This document shows, piece by piece, positions 1 to 8,768 of a stretch of 64,000 bases of DNA (the stretch's first letter is position 1; every line of letters begins with the position of its first letter). The notes under the pieces were generated by a model, which did not search any database, was not told the origin of the DNA, and saw only the letters and a program-made list of their open reading frames with translations. The translations under genes and the position numbers were made by a program. Location of the stretch: the NCBI GenBank assembly GCA_036268295.1, contig DATAUK010000021.1, forward strand, positions 23,722 through 87,721. The letters are read 5' to 3'. The DNA is from DATAUK01 sp036268295. Lineage in GTDB: Bacteria; Actinomycetota; Actinomycetes; JAFAQI01.

Positions 1-802
1 CGACCGTCGAGGCGTCGGCCTCGACGCCGGCTGCTTTGAGACCGGCGGTGATCTCCGTCGGATCCAGCTTGCCGGCGGCAATGTCGGCCAGGCGATCCTC
101 CGACAGCAGCGGGTCACGCACCATGTTGACCAGCACCGCGCCGACCCGCAGATCGGTCGACCGGAGCTCTCCGACACCGTCGACGGTCTCCTGCACCGGC
201 ATCTCCTCGAGGACAGTGACCAGGTGCACCGCGGTCTTCTGCGAGCGGAGCAGGGCCATCACGCTGTCGGCCTGGTTGCGCACCGGGCCCATCCGGGCCA
301 ACGCCGCGACCTCGGTGTTGACGTTGAGGAACCTGGCGATCCGGCCGGTCGGCGGCGCGTCGAGCACCACTGCGTCGTACAGCCGGCCGCCACCGCGGCG
401 CTCCCGGGTCGCTGCCTCCATGACCTTGCCGGTGAGAAGTACGTCGCGCATGCCGGGCGCGATCGTGGTCGCGAAGTCGATCGCGCCGATCTTCTTGAGC
501 ATCGAGCCGGCGCGACGCAGGTTGTAGAACTGCTCGAGGTATTCCAGCAGCGCCTGCTCCGGGTCGATCGCGAGGGCGTAGACCTCGCCGCCGCCACGGG
601 CAACCGCGACCCGGCGTTCCTCGTACGGCAGCGGCGGGGTGTCGAACAACTGGGCGATGCCCTGACGTCCCTCGACCTCGGTGAGCAGGACCTGCCGCCC
701 GCCGGCCGCGAGCGCGAGCGCGAGCGATCCGGCGATCGTGGTCTTGCCGGTGCCGCCCTTGCCGCTGACGATGTGCAGCTTGACGGCAGGGAAGTCACTC
801 AC
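1..802 (-). CDS. ArsA-like ATPase (partial, C-terminus off window)
   Basis: P-loop ATPase of the ArsA/GET3-like (MinD superfamily) group. The GTG start at 800-802 is followed within 14 codons by a deviant Walker A motif, GKGGTGKT (residues 14-21), with the extra signature lysine of this superfamily. Farther on are a switch-like VLDAPPTGR segment and a stretch on adenine-dinucleotide-style helices. About 267 codons are visible and the reading frame runs off the left edge. Genes of this type occur as a tandem pair next to a whiB gene in Mycobacterium (Rv3679/Rv3680) and Streptomyces, so a second ArsA-like gene probably lies outside the window. It is divergent from the WhiB gene. In actinobacteria these pairs are not demonstrated arsenite pumps, so only ATP-dependent function is inferred. 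Confidence 0.88.
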   Translation of the reverse strand, partial: MSDFPAVKLHIVSGKGGTGKTTIAGSLALALAAGGRQVLLTEVEGRQGIAQLFDTPPLPYEERRVAVARGGGEVYALAIDPEQALLEYLEQFYNLRRAGSMLKKIGAIDFATTIAPGMRDVLLTGKVMEAATRERRGGGRLYDAVVLDAPPTGRIARFLNVNTEVAALARMGPVRNQADSVMALLRSQKTAVHLVTVLEEMPVQETVDGVGELRSTDLRVGAVLVNMVRDPLLSEDRLADIAAGKLDPTEITAGLKAAGVEADASTV

Positions 803-906
803 GGCATCGAGGGTAGGGCGGCACAAGATCCACTGGGTCGGCAGGAGAGCACGCCAGGGCGGCGAACTTTGATCGGGAGAGTTCCCAGCATCAAGGAGTG
901 CCAACC

Positions 907-1170
907 ATGTACGAGAACTCAACGTGGCGCGCGGGTGCGGAGTGCCAGTCCGACAACGCCATCTACTTCTATGCGCCGAGCCACTTCGAGCGCAAGCCGG
1001 AGAAAGACTGGCGCGAGGGAATCGCTCGTGCACTTTGCGGACGCTGCAAGGTCCGCGAGCAGTGCCTGAACTACTCGATCGAGGTCGAGGAGGGCCACGG
1101 CATCTGGGGCGGCCTCAACGAGCTCGAGCGCAGCCGGTTGCTGCGTTCTTTGCGCGCTCAGTCGGCCTGA
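907..1170 (+). CDS. WhiB-family iron-sulfur transcription regulator
   Basis: An 87-residue WhiB-like protein. Four cysteines are arranged as in the family: one near residue 14, then LCGRC and a fourth five residues later (REQC), which together ligate a [4Fe-4S] cluster. The GIWGGL turn that contacts the principal sigma factor follows, then a basic C-terminal tail (ERSRLLRSLR) that binds DNA. ATG 907 is chosen because AAGGAG at 893-898 sits eight bases upstream; an in-frame GTG at 898 overlaps that ribosome site. Its place beside the ArsA-like gene matches whiB4 of Mycobacterium and wblA of Streptomyces. The sequence between the first and second cysteine is longer than in those proteins, so I do not assign a subfamily. 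Confidence 0.93.
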   Translation: MYENSTWRAGAECQSDNAIYFYAPSHFERKPEKDWREGIARALCGRCKVREQCLNYSIEVEEGHGIWGGLNELERSRLLRSLRAQSA

Positions 1171-1268
1171 GCTTTCCGGTTTTGCAGGCAATAGGTCGCT
1201 GCGCAAACACGGCTCGCAGGCTCGCCTAGGTTGCTCCGCGGATGTCTCCCCACTGCGGGCTCGGATCG

Positions 1269-1298
1269 GGAACCGGCGGCGCCTTCACAGCCGGTTCC
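1269..1298 (+). terminator. Hairpin downstream of whiB gene
   Basis: A perfect 9-bp inverted repeat (GGAACCGGC / GCCGGTTCC) encloses a 12-base loop, about 100 bases after the WhiB stop and before the next promoter. No T-run follows, as is usual for GC-rich actinobacterial terminators. Termination is inferred only. Confidence 0.4.
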
Positions 1299-1354
1299 GC
1301 TCGTGGATTTCGGCCTTATCGGTGGGTGGCGGGTTGTCGGTCGCGGGCGGGCCA

Positions 1355-1360
1355 TACGCT
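1355..1360 (+). promoter_or_regulatory. Putative -10 box TACGCT, leaderless start at 1367
   Basis: TACGCT fits TANNNT and ends six bases before GTG 1367, which has no ribosome-binding site. This is the layout of a leaderless actinobacterial transcript, and it supports GTG 1367 as the start of the small DUF4177 gene. Confidence 0.5.
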
Positions 1361-1366
1361 TTGGGG

Positions 1367-1525
1367 GTGCAGAAATGGGAGTACGCGACGGTTCCGCTGC
1401 TGGTCCATGCGACGAAGCAGATTCTCGATACTTGGGGTAGCGACGGCTGGGAGCTGATCCAGGTCGTTCCCGGCCCTGGCGGCGGCGATCAGCTGGTCGC
1501 GTATCTGAAGCGGCCGCTGTCGTGA
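1367..1525 (+). CDS. Small DUF4177-like protein
   Basis: A 52-residue protein beginning MQKWEYATVP and ending LVAYLKRPLS. The pattern (WEY at the start, a GWELIQV core, a closing beta strand with KRP) is that of the DUF4177 family of small alpha/beta proteins of unknown function. A gene of this size lies at the same place, between whiB and the RidA gene, in mycobacteria. The stop overlaps the next start as GTGA (1522-1525), so the two are probably translationally coupled. The start follows from a leaderless-type -10 box. Confidence 0.75.
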   Translation: MQKWEYATVPLLVHATKQILDTWGSDGWELIQVVPGPGGGDQLVAYLKRPLS

Positions 1526-1992
1526 GCCGGATCGAGGACCGCCTCGCCGAACTGGGGCTCAGCGTGCCGGCAGTGGCAGCGCCGCTCGCGGCGTACGTGC
1601 CCGCGGTGCGCGCCGGCGATCTGGTCTGGACCTCTGGCCAACTGCCGTTTGTCGACGGCAAGCTGCCGGCCACCGGCAAGGTAGGCGCCGACGTCGAGCC
1701 GGAGCAAGCAGCGGAGTACGCCGCGACCTGCGCGCTCAACGCCATCGCGGCGATCAAAGCGGAGATCGGTGACCTCGACGCGATCGAGCGGGTGGTCAAG
1801 GTGGTCGGCTATGTCGCGAGCGACCCGTCGTTCACCGGGCAGGCCGGCGTGATCAATGGCGCCAGCAACCTGATCGGCGAGGTCTTCGGCGACGCCGGCA
1901 AGCATGCCCGGGCCGCTGTTGGTGTAGCCGTGCTCCCGCTCGACTCGCCGGTGGAGGTCGAGGTCGTCGTACGGCTGCGGGCGGATGGCTGA
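1522..1992 (+). CDS. RidA/YjgF-family protein
   Basis: A 156-residue member of the RidA/YjgF/Rv3678c family, trimeric proteins that in the well-studied members hydrolyse reactive enamine/imine intermediates released by PLP enzymes. Visible family features are the N-terminal 'RIEDRLAELGLSVP', the VWTSGQLP strand, the central helix with AAIKAEIGDLDAIERVV, and the C-terminal SPVEVEVVVRL strand. This longer actinobacterial subgroup often lacks the catalytic arginine arrangement of RidA proper, so the deaminase activity is uncertain. It overlaps the upstream DUF4177 gene by four bases and is followed after 17 bases by a Nudix gene, so an operon is likely. Confidence 0.85.
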   Translation: MSRIEDRLAELGLSVPAVAAPLAAYVPAVRAGDLVWTSGQLPFVDGKLPATGKVGADVEPEQAAEYAATCALNAIAAIKAEIGDLDAIERVVKVVGYVASDPSFTGQAGVINGASNLIGEVFGDAGKHARAAVGVAVLPLDSPVEVEVVVRLRADG

Positions 1993-2009
1993 CCGATGCG
2001 AGACCTCTG

Positions 2010-2876
2010 ATGGCCGGCGACCCGTTCCCGGCGATGTTTGCGGGGCTGGTCGACACCATTAAGCGGCTCGCCAGTGGCGAGCAGCAGCCCGCGCAGCCGC
2101 GGCATGCGGCCACTGTCGTGCTCTTGCGCGATCGCGGTGACGGGCCCCAGGTCTACCTGCTCCGGCGTACCGCGTCGATGGCTTTCGCCGCCGGGTTCTT
2201 TGTGTTTCCGGGCGGATCGGTCGATCCGCGCGATGAGAGCTTCGCCGACCATGCGTGGGTCGGGCCCTCGCCCCAGCAGTGGGCGAGGTTGCTTAACTCC
2301 GACGAGCCGCGGGCGCGGTCGCTGGTGTGCGCGGCGGTGCGCGAGACGTTCGAGGAGTCTGGAGTGTTGCTCGCCGGACCCGACGCCGGCAGTGTCGTCG
2401 CCGACACCAGCGGCGAGGACTGGGAGGCCGACCGGCTCGCCCTGATCGACCGGTCGCTGTCGCTCGCTGATCTGTTGCGCCGCCGCCAGTTGGTGTTGCG
2501 GGCAGATCTGCTGCGGGTGTGGGCTCACTGGATCACCCCGGAGGCCGAGCCCAAGCGGTTCGACACCAGGTTCTTCGTGGCGGCGATGCCAGCCGGGCAG
2601 CGCACCCGCGATGTCGGAGGAGAGGCTGATCGGGTTGCCTGGATGCGGCCGGCGGACGCGCTCGCCGGAGCCGCAGCGGGCGAGCTGTCGATGCTGCCGC
2701 CGACCCTTTCGGCACTCACCGAGCTTGCGCCATACGCCACCGTCGCCGAGGTCCTCGCGGCCGGCGAGCATCGCGAGATCGAGCCGGTCCTGCCGAAGCT
2801 GCTGCTCGACGAGGACGACAACATCCGATTCCTGCTTCCGGCGGACGCTGACTATCCAAAGGCCACCGTGAAGTGA
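2010..2876 (+). CDS. Nudix hydrolase (NUDT19-like)
   Basis: A 288-residue Nudix-fold hydrolase. The N-terminal strand carries ATVVLLRD and VYLLRR, followed by the FVFPGGSVD loop. The second half of the Nudix box, AAVRETFEESG, comes about 50 residues later after an inserted helical segment. A split Nudix box of this kind is typical of the NUDT19-like group, whose animal members act as CoA/acyl-CoA diphosphatases. The substrate here is unknown. The stop overlaps the next gene (GTGA at 2873-2876), and it belongs to the same rightward cluster as the RidA gene. Confidence 0.85.
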   Translation: MAGDPFPAMFAGLVDTIKRLASGEQQPAQPRHAATVVLLRDRGDGPQVYLLRRTASMAFAAGFFVFPGGSVDPRDESFADHAWVGPSPQQWARLLNSDEPRARSLVCAAVRETFEESGVLLAGPDAGSVVADTSGEDWEADRLALIDRSLSLADLLRRRQLVLRADLLRVWAHWITPEAEPKRFDTRFFVAAMPAGQRTRDVGGEADRVAWMRPADALAGAAAGELSMLPPTLSALTELAPYATVAEVLAAGEHREIEPVLPKLLLDEDDNIRFLLPADADYPKATVK

Positions 2877-3658
2877 GCGGCCTCGAACCGGTCAGCCGCA
2901 GCGCAGCGCGGATGCTGGCGCCGAACCCCGGGCCGATGACCCTGGACGGTACCAATTCCTGGGTGCTGCGCGAGCCGGGTGCGCAGCGCTGCGTCGTCGT
3001 CGATCCGGGCCCGATCGAGAACGGTCACGTCGACCTGCTCGCCGCCGTTGGGTCGATCGAGCTGATCGTGTTGACCCACGGCCACTTCGACCACAGCGAG
3101 TCGGCGCCTCGGCTTCATGAGCTCAGCGGCGCGCCGGTCGTCGCGCGCGATCGGTCACTGTGCATCGGCGCCGAGCCGCTTTCCGACGCGACCGGCCGCA
3201 CCTCGCTGGCCGGCCTCGAGTGGCTGACCGTGCTGACGCCCGGCCACACCAGCGACTCGGTGTGCCTGCTGCTCGAGTCCGATCAGGCGCTGCTCACCGG
3301 CGACACCGTGCTGGGCCGGGGTACCGCGGTCGTCGCCTATCCGGACGGCCAGCTTGGGCCGTATCTCGACTCGCTGCAGCGGCTTCGCGATCTGGCCGCG
3401 GCCGATGTCGCTCTGCTCCTGCCTGGCCATGGCCCGGTGATCAACCAGCCGGTCGAGGTGCTCGACCACTACCTCGCGCACCGCCAGGAGCGACTCGGCC
3501 AGGTGCAGGCGGCGCTCGATGCCGGCGACGTGGAAGCCGCCGCCATTGTGAGACGGGTGTACGCCGACGTCGACCAGGTGCTGTGGCCGGCCGCCGAACT
3601 CTCGGTGCGGGCCCAGCTGGACTATCTCGCCGGCCAGGGCGCGACACCGCCGCGATGA
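2873..3658 (+). CDS. Metallo-beta-lactamase-fold hydrolase
   Basis: A 261-residue MBL-fold protein (Rv3677c-like, related to LACTB2). Zinc ligands are evident: LTHGHFDHSE (HxHxDH), a later histidine in TPGHTSDS, and an aspartate in LLTGDTVLG. The C-terminal helical region matches the LACTB2-type winged-helix end. Hydrolase activity on an ester or phosphodiester is likely, but the substrate is not known. Its GTG start overlaps the stop of the Nudix gene by four bases. A 70-base gap then separates it from the adenylate cyclase gene. Confidence 0.88.
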   Translation: MSGLEPVSRSAARMLAPNPGPMTLDGTNSWVLREPGAQRCVVVDPGPIENGHVDLLAAVGSIELIVLTHGHFDHSESAPRLHELSGAPVVARDRSLCIGAEPLSDATGRTSLAGLEWLTVLTPGHTSDSVCLLLESDQALLTGDTVLGRGTAVVAYPDGQLGPYLDSLQRLRDLAAADVALLLPGHGPVINQPVEVLDHYLAHRQERLGQVQAALDAGDVEAAAIVRRVYADVDQVLWPAAELSVRAQLDYLAGQGATPPR

Positions 3659-3728
3659 GCGAGTACCGAAGCGACGCGAAGGCGACTCGCTCCAATCATA
3701 TCGGCGTCTCCGCACTGATGCATCGGAC

Positions 3729-6700
3729 GTGGGTGCACCAGTGAGCACCGAGCCGGCGGCACCGATGGTGTGCCCGGTCTGCGGGACACCGACAGTCACC
3801 AGCGCCCGATTCTGCTACGCCTGCGGCGCGCTGCTCGACACCTCAGCGATCTCCGCCGACGCCACCGCGGAGCGCCGGGTCGTCACCGTGCTGTTCGGCG
3901 ACCTGTCCGACTTCACGGCCTGGGCCGAGGACCTCGACCCCGAAAGCGTCGGCGTTGTCATCGATCACGTCCTCGCGGTGTTGAGCAAGGCCGTCACCGA
4001 CTGCGGCGGCACGGTCGACAAGCTCACCGGCGACGGCATCATGGCGGTCTTCGGCGCGCCAACCGCCCACGAGGACGACACCGAACGGGCGGTGCGCGCG
4101 GCAGCACAGATGCAAACCGCAGTGCGACGACTGATGTCGGAGGAGGCCGGCGGCGGTCGCCGGATGGGTTTACGGGTCGGCCTCAACACCGGCGAGGTGC
4201 TGGCCGGCGTCCAGGCCTCGCTCGCCTACACAGTCGTCGGTGACACCGTCAACACGGCATCAAGGCTCTCCGACGCGGCCAGCATCGGAGCGGTGTACGC
4301 CGGTCGCGCCACGGCGTTGGCGACGATGCCGATTGCGTCATGGCGATCGCTGTCGCCGTTGCGGCTCAAGGGAAAACGCGAGCCGGTGCCTGCCTACGAG
4401 CTGGTCGCCCTGCGGCCACCGGGCGCCGCCCGGCTGGGTCTCGGCGAAGAGGCGCCGTTCATCGGTCGCGACGCCGAGTTCGGGCGCTTGGTCGGTCGCG
4501 TGCTCGACGTGGTCGAGCGGAGCAAGCCGGCCTCCGTCGTGGTGACCGGCGAGGCGGGAGTCGGGAAGACCCGGCTTGCGGTCGAGCTGGCGCACTTCGC
4601 CGGCGAGCTGCCGGAGGTGCGCGTGCTGTGGGGGCGTTGCCCGCCGTACGGCGAGAGCCGCGAGATGTCGGCGCTGGCGGAGTGGATGCGCACCGTCTTC
4701 GGCATTACTGAGGAAGACGACACTGAGATGGCGATCGGTCGGGTCCGGCGTACCTTGACCCGGCTGACACCGCTGAGCCCGAGCCGGCCGATCAACTCCG
4801 CCACCGCCGACCGGTTGCTTGCATTGCTCGGACTCGTCGAGTGGTCGCCGATCGGGCCGCGCGACACCGCAACCCCAGGCGCCACGGAACTGCTTCATGA
4901 CCCGACCGTCGAGGCGGTCGTCGCGGTGCTGGCCGCACTCGTCGCCGAGGGCCCACTCGTGCTCGTCGTCGACGACGCGCAGTGGGCGACCGGCGATCTG
5001 CTCGGGGCAATCACCCATCTCGCCAACGAGGCGCTCGGCGCGGTGCTGTTCTTGACCGTCGGCCGCTCGGACCTGCTGACGTCGACCTGGTGGGACCAGA
5101 TGCCCGACATCGAGGTGCTGCCGGTCGCCCCGCTGGATCCGGCGGCCAGCGAGCGGCTGCTGCGTGCGTACCTCGGTGGCGCTGAGCTCGACCAGCCGAC
5201 CCGTGAGCTGCTGCTTGACCGGGCACAGGGCAACCCGTTCTTCCTCGCCGAGCTGCTGCACCTGCTGGTCGATCGCGACCTGTTGCGCCGGGACGGCGAC
5301 GGCTGGCGGCTCACCGGCGAGCTGCCGCGCGACATCCTGCCTGCCGGGGTGCAGGCGGTGCTGACCGCCCGGATCGACGGCCTGAGCCCGCCGGCGCGGG
5401 CGCTGCTGCGCGACGCGTCGGTGATCGGCAACCGGTTCACCGCCGACATGCTGCGATCGCTCGAACCGACCTCAGACTCCGGCGGCGACCCAGTGGCCGG
5501 CGGGCTCGAGGAGCTGGTCGCCCGCGGCATCGTGCAGCCGACGACCGGCGGCGCCGAGCTCACGCCGCACTACGTCTTCACCCACGCACTGGCCCGTGAT
5601 GTTGCCTACGCAGGCATCCCCAAGGCCGAGCGGGCCCGCCGCCACGCGACGGTGGCGCGATGGGCGATCGCCGGCCTGCATTGGTCGGCCGGTGAGACCG
5701 ATGCGCTGGTCGCGGCGCAGTCCGAGCAGGCGGTCGCGCTGGCGAGCGAGATGGATCTCGCGGCCGACGACGCCGCCTGGTCCGCCCGGGAGATCGGCTA
5801 CGGCGCACTCGACCGTCTCGGCGAGGCGGCGCTTGCTCGCGACGACTCGGCGCGAGCCGTCGACCTGTTCAGCCGGGCGCTCGACCTGGCCGGTGACGAT
5901 CTCCCCGAGCCGATCCTGGCCAAGGTGCGGGTACGCCGGGCCGCGGCCTGGGTCTCGCAGCACGACCTGGCCGCTGCCGAGGCGGACCTCGCGGGACCGA
6001 TCGGCTCGCGCGATCTACGGACCAGAGCCGGCGCGCTGGTCGTACGAGGCGAGATCCTGCGTCGCCGAGGTGATGACGCCCACGCCGTCGAATCGCTGGT
6101 GTCCGCGCTCGCCGCGGCCGGCGAGTCCGGACATGATCGGGTCGCGGGCGAGGCACTCCGCCAGCTCGGCCTGATCGCGTTCCTCGGCGGCCGGTTCGGC
6201 GCGGCCGAGGAGCGGTTCAGCCAGGCCCTCAGCCTGGCCGAGCGGGTCGGCGACCGCCGCGGTGCCGGCTGGGCGTTGCAGCACCTCGCCTGGAGCGCGA
6301 CGACCCGAGGCGACTATGCCGAGGCCGAGCGGCAGCTCGCCGCGGCAGCCGACGTCTTCACCGGCCTCGACGACGACGGGGGCCTGTCGTGGTGCGCTGG
6401 CACCGAGGCGTTCGTGCGGCTGCTGCAGGGACGACTAGAGCAGGCGCGGGATCTGGCGCAGGGACTGCTGCCGCTCGGGCGCGCGCTCGGCGACCAGTGG
6501 GGCACGGCAGCCTGCCTGACCATCGACGCGCTCGCGGCGGCCGAGCTCGGTCAGATCGCCACGGCGCTCGAGGAGTCGGCGACGGCGTACGACGCGTTCA
6601 AGGCGCTGAACGACAGCTGGGGTCAATGCCTGGCCTCGATCGCCTCGGCTGCGGCGTTGCGCGGGGTCGGCCGGCCGCGCAAGGCGATCCGCCGGCTCGA

Positions 6701-7256
6701 GCACGCCACGCAGCTGGCGAGCAAGGGTCGTCATCCGCTGCCGGGGGCGCTGGCGATGGCAGCGATCGGCTACTGCCGGCTGGACCTGCATGACCCCGTG
6801 GGTGCGCTGGTCGCGGCGGACCGGGCGCTTGCGAGCGTCGAGGCGCTCGACGTCCGGCCGGCCGCGCTGGTCGGGATGCGGGTGCTTCGAGCCCAGGCCA
6901 TGCGGGCCCGCGGCGAGACAGAAGCGGCGATCGCGCTATTGCGTGAGGCGCAGCTGGTCGATGACGGATCGCTGGCGTTCCCTCGCCGTCAGGCGTTGGC
7001 GCATCTCGCCGGTGGACTGCTCGAGCTGGGAGAGCCGGCCGAGGCCCTCGATGTGGCGCACCAGGCGATGGCCCAGCCGGCTCAGGATCTTCGCTCCCGG
7101 ATCGTCGCGCTGCGGGTGCTCGGTGCCTGCCTTGCCGCAACCGGCGATGCGCCAGCCGGTCGGGTCGCGGTGCGTCAGGCCGTGGCGCTCTCCGAGTCGA
7201 CCGAGATGCGCGCTGAGCTGACCGCCTCTCGCAAAGCCTTGGAGGCGCTGCAGTAG
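3729..7256 (+). CDS. Class III adenylate cyclase with AAA ATPase and TPR domains
   Basis: A 1175-residue multidomain protein. Residues 15-32 form a zinc ribbon (CPVC...CYAC). Residues 50-185 are a class III cyclase domain with metal aspartates D58 and D102, purine-specifying K98, T168 in the place of the usual Asp, N175 and transition-state R179. The Lys/Thr pair marks subclass IIIb, which includes mammalian soluble cyclase and many bicarbonate-sensing enzymes. An AAA/STAND-type ATPase follows, with Walker A GEAGVGKT at 274-281 and Walker B VLVVDDAQW at 411-419. From about 620 the protein is TPR-like helical repeats. It should make cAMP from ATP as a homodimer. GTG 3729 and GTG 3741 are both possible starts. 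It converges on the crp gene, which suggests a local cAMP source and receptor. Confidence 0.9.
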   Translation: MGAPVSTEPAAPMVCPVCGTPTVTSARFCYACGALLDTSAISADATAERRVVTVLFGDLSDFTAWAEDLDPESVGVVIDHVLAVLSKAVTDCGGTVDKLTGDGIMAVFGAPTAHEDDTERAVRAAAQMQTAVRRLMSEEAGGGRRMGLRVGLNTGEVLAGVQASLAYTVVGDTVNTASRLSDAASIGAVYAGRATALATMPIASWRSLSPLRLKGKREPVPAYELVALRPPGAARLGLGEEAPFIGRDAEFGRLVGRVLDVVERSKPASVVVTGEAGVGKTRLAVELAHFAGELPEVRVLWGRCPPYGESREMSALAEWMRTVFGITEEDDTEMAIGRVRRTLTRLTPLSPSRPINSATADRLLALLGLVEWSPIGPRDTATPGATELLHDPTVEAVVAVLAALVAEGPLVLVVDDAQWATGDLLGAITHLANEALGAVLFLTVGRSDLLTSTWWDQMPDIEVLPVAPLDPAASERLLRAYLGGAELDQPTRELLLDRAQGNPFFLAELLHLLVDRDLLRRDGDGWRLTGELPRDILPAGVQAVLTARIDGLSPPARALLRDASVIGNRFTADMLRSLEPTSDSGGDPVAGGLEELVARGIVQPTTGGAELTPHYVFTHALARDVAYAGIPKAERARRHATVARWAIAGLHWSAGETDALVAAQSEQAVALASEMDLAADDAAWSAREIGYGALDRLGEAALARDDSARAVDLFSRALDLAGDDLPEPILAKVRVRRAAAWVSQHDLAAAEADLAGPIGSRDLRTRAGALVVRGEILRRRGDDAHAVESLVSALAAAGESGHDRVAGEALRQLGLIAFLGGRFGAAEERFSQALSLAERVGDRRGAGWALQHLAWSATTRGDYAEAERQLAAAADVFTGLDDDGGLSWCAGTEAFVRLLQGRLEQARDLAQGLLPLGRALGDQWGTAACLTIDALAAAELGQIATALEESATAYDAFKALNDSWGQCLASIASAAALRGVGRPRKAIRRLEHATQLASKGRHPLPGALAMAAIGYCRLDLHDPVGALVAADRALASVEALDVRPAALVGMRVLRAQAMRARGETEAAIALLREAQLVDDGSLAFPRRQALAHLAGGLLELGEPAEALDVAHQAMAQPAQDLRSRIVALRVLGACLAATGDAPAGRVAVRQAVALSESTEMRAELTASRKALEALQ

Positions 7257-7265
7257 CGCCGACCG

Positions 7266-7940
7266 CTAGCGGGCCCGACGGGCCAGCCGAGCCGGATCGA
7301 GCAACAGGACGCTACGACCCTCGATGAGCAGCCAGCCGCGGTGGGCGAACTCCGAGAGCGCCTTGTTGACCGTCTCGCGGCTGGCGCCGACGAGTTGCGC
7401 GAGTTCTTCCTGGGTCAGATCGTGGCGCACCCGGGTGCCCTCGGCTTCCGTCACGCCGAACTTGTCGGCGAGGTCGAGCAATGCTTTGGCGACTCGGCCA
7501 GGCACGTCGGTGAACACCAGATCGGCCATTGCCTCGTTGGTCCGCCGCAGCCGCTGGGCGAGAGCCTTCAGCAGCTGTTCGGCGACGCCGGGCCGTTCGC
7601 TCAGAAGCGGTCGAAGGTCGTCGTGGTCGAGCGAGGCGAGCGTCGAGCCGGTCACCGTCGTCACGGTGGCTGTACGCGGACCCGGATCGAACAGCGAGAG
7701 CTCACCGAACATCTCGCCGGCACCGAGGACGGCGAGCAGGTTCTCGCGGCCGTCGGCGGCAGCCCGGGAGATCTTGACCTTGCCGTCCATGACGATGAAC
7801 AACCGGTCGCCGGGATCGCCCTCGCGAAACACCAGGTGGCCGCGCGTCAGCGTTCGAGTGGTCAGCGTCGCCTCGAGGCTTACCGCCGACTCGTCGTCGA
7901 GCGCGGCAAACAGCGGCACCCGCGCGAGCAGACCTTCCAC
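7266..7940 (-). CDS. crp: Crp/Fnr-family cAMP receptor protein
   Basis: A 224-residue CRP, the same length as M. tuberculosis Crp (Rv3676). The cyclic-nucleotide pocket is intact: GEMFGELSLF followed by DPGPRTATVTT supplies the Glu and Arg that bind cAMP. The winged helix-turn-helix carries the recognition segment LAQLVGASRETVNKAL, nearly identical to mycobacterial Crp. The frame is open upstream to 8105, but GTG 7940 has GGAG six bases before it and gives the family length, so I use it. The next gene upstream on this strand encodes a small membrane protein, as at the Rv3676/Rv3675 position. The convergent cyclase ends 9 bp away. Confidence 0.94.
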   Translation of the reverse strand: MEGLLARVPLFAALDDESAVSLEATLTTRTLTRGHLVFREGDPGDRLFIVMDGKVKISRAAADGRENLLAVLGAGEMFGELSLFDPGPRTATVTTVTGSTLASLDHDDLRPLLSERPGVAEQLLKALAQRLRRTNEAMADLVFTDVPGRVAKALLDLADKFGVTEAEGTRVRHDLTQEELAQLVGASRETVNKALSEFAHRGWLLIEGRSVLLLDPARLARRAR

Positions 7941-7983
7941 TGCAGTCTCCGTCCCCAGTCCTCGACTCGGCTTGGAGTCTGCC

Positions 7984-8232
7984 TCACCCACGTCCGAAGG
8001 GGTACGCCGACGCCAGCCTGGCCCGCCGAGCGGTCTGCCGCCAGTGCCGGTCCAGCGCGGTTCGGCAGTCTCGGGAGACCAGTCGCTCGACGTCGTCGGC
8101 GGCATCGGTGCGCAGCGCGATCGCGACCCGCTCGCCGACGGTCTGATCGGAGAAGGTCCGTTCGATTCGTTCCATCGCTAGTACCCCGCCGAGCAGGACG
8201 ACAGGGAAGAGGATCGCCAAAACGATGAACAC
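7984..8232 (-). CDS. Small membrane protein upstream of crp
   Basis: An 82-residue protein with one N-terminal membrane segment (about residues 2-20, rich in Val, Leu, Ile and Phe). A charged cytoplasmic or periplasmic tail ends in ASAYPFGRG. Third codon positions are strongly G/C, as in neighbouring genes. GTG 8232 is used; TTG 8241 in the same frame is an alternative. No good ribosome site is visible for either. A small membrane protein gene at this place beside crp is also present in M. tuberculosis (Rv3675). The function is unknown. Confidence 0.6.
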   Translation of the reverse strand: MFIVLAILFPVVLLGGVLAMERIERTFSDQTVGERVAIALRTDAADDVERLVSRDCRTALDRHWRQTARRARLASAYPFGRG

Positions 8233-8287
8233 TGCCGGCAATTATTTCTGACCCGCCCGGTTTCAAACCCGCGCGAGCGGGACGGAC

Positions 8288-8725
8288 CTACTCTGCGATC
8301 GGACCGATGCTCACCGTGCCGTCGTCGGCGATCGAGAAGCCGGGGTTGGTCGCGATCTCCCACCGGAACCCGCTGGGGTCGGCGAAGTAACCGTGGTAGC
8401 CGCCGAAGTCAGCGTGTTGCGCCGGTTTGAGGATCGTCGCGCCGGCGCTCTGCGCGGCTTCCAAGGTGGCGCGCACCTCTTCCTCGGTCTCGACGACCTG
8501 CGCGAGCGTCATGGGCGCGGTACCGCTGCCGTGCGGACGGCCGACGTCGGCGGCAAGGTCGTCGGCGCCGAAGAGCCCGAGCAGCAATCCGTGCCCGACC
8601 TGGATGAAAGTGATCGCGCCGGGGACGTCGAAGGCCGGCTGCCAGCCGAGGCCGTCGACATAAAAGGCCCTGGCTTCGGCAAGGTCGGGCACGCCGAGGG
8701 TGATCAGGTGAACGGTGGGCTCCAT
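8288..8725 (-). CDS. VOC-family (glyoxalase-like) protein
   Basis: A 145-residue vicinal-oxygen-chelate fold protein with two beta-alpha-beta-beta-beta units. It opens with TVHLITLGVPDLAEARAFY and ends with the FADPSGFRWEIATNP strand typical of the family. The region FGGYHGYFADP supplies the usual histidine/tyrosine of the second module. Members bind divalent metals or small ligands (glyoxalase, dioxygenase or bleomycin-resistance types). The specific function cannot be assigned. ATG 8725 is the start because it gives a full first beta strand and nothing extra. Confidence 0.85.
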   Translation of the reverse strand: MEPTVHLITLGVPDLAEARAFYVDGLGWQPAFDVPGAITFIQVGHGLLLGLFGADDLAADVGRPHGSGTAPMTLAQVVETEEEVRATLEAAQSAGATILKPAQHADFGGYHGYFADPSGFRWEIATNPGFSIADDGTVSIGPIAE

Positions 8726-8768
8726 GCGGTTCACCCTGTCACGCCGGGCCGACACCGGGCGAACAGGA

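Noticed and set aside
7941..8105. N-terminal extension of Crp to 8105
   Set aside because: The added residues overlap the small membrane-protein gene, are Pro/Arg-rich and are absent from Crp proteins; GTG 7940 has a good ribosome site.
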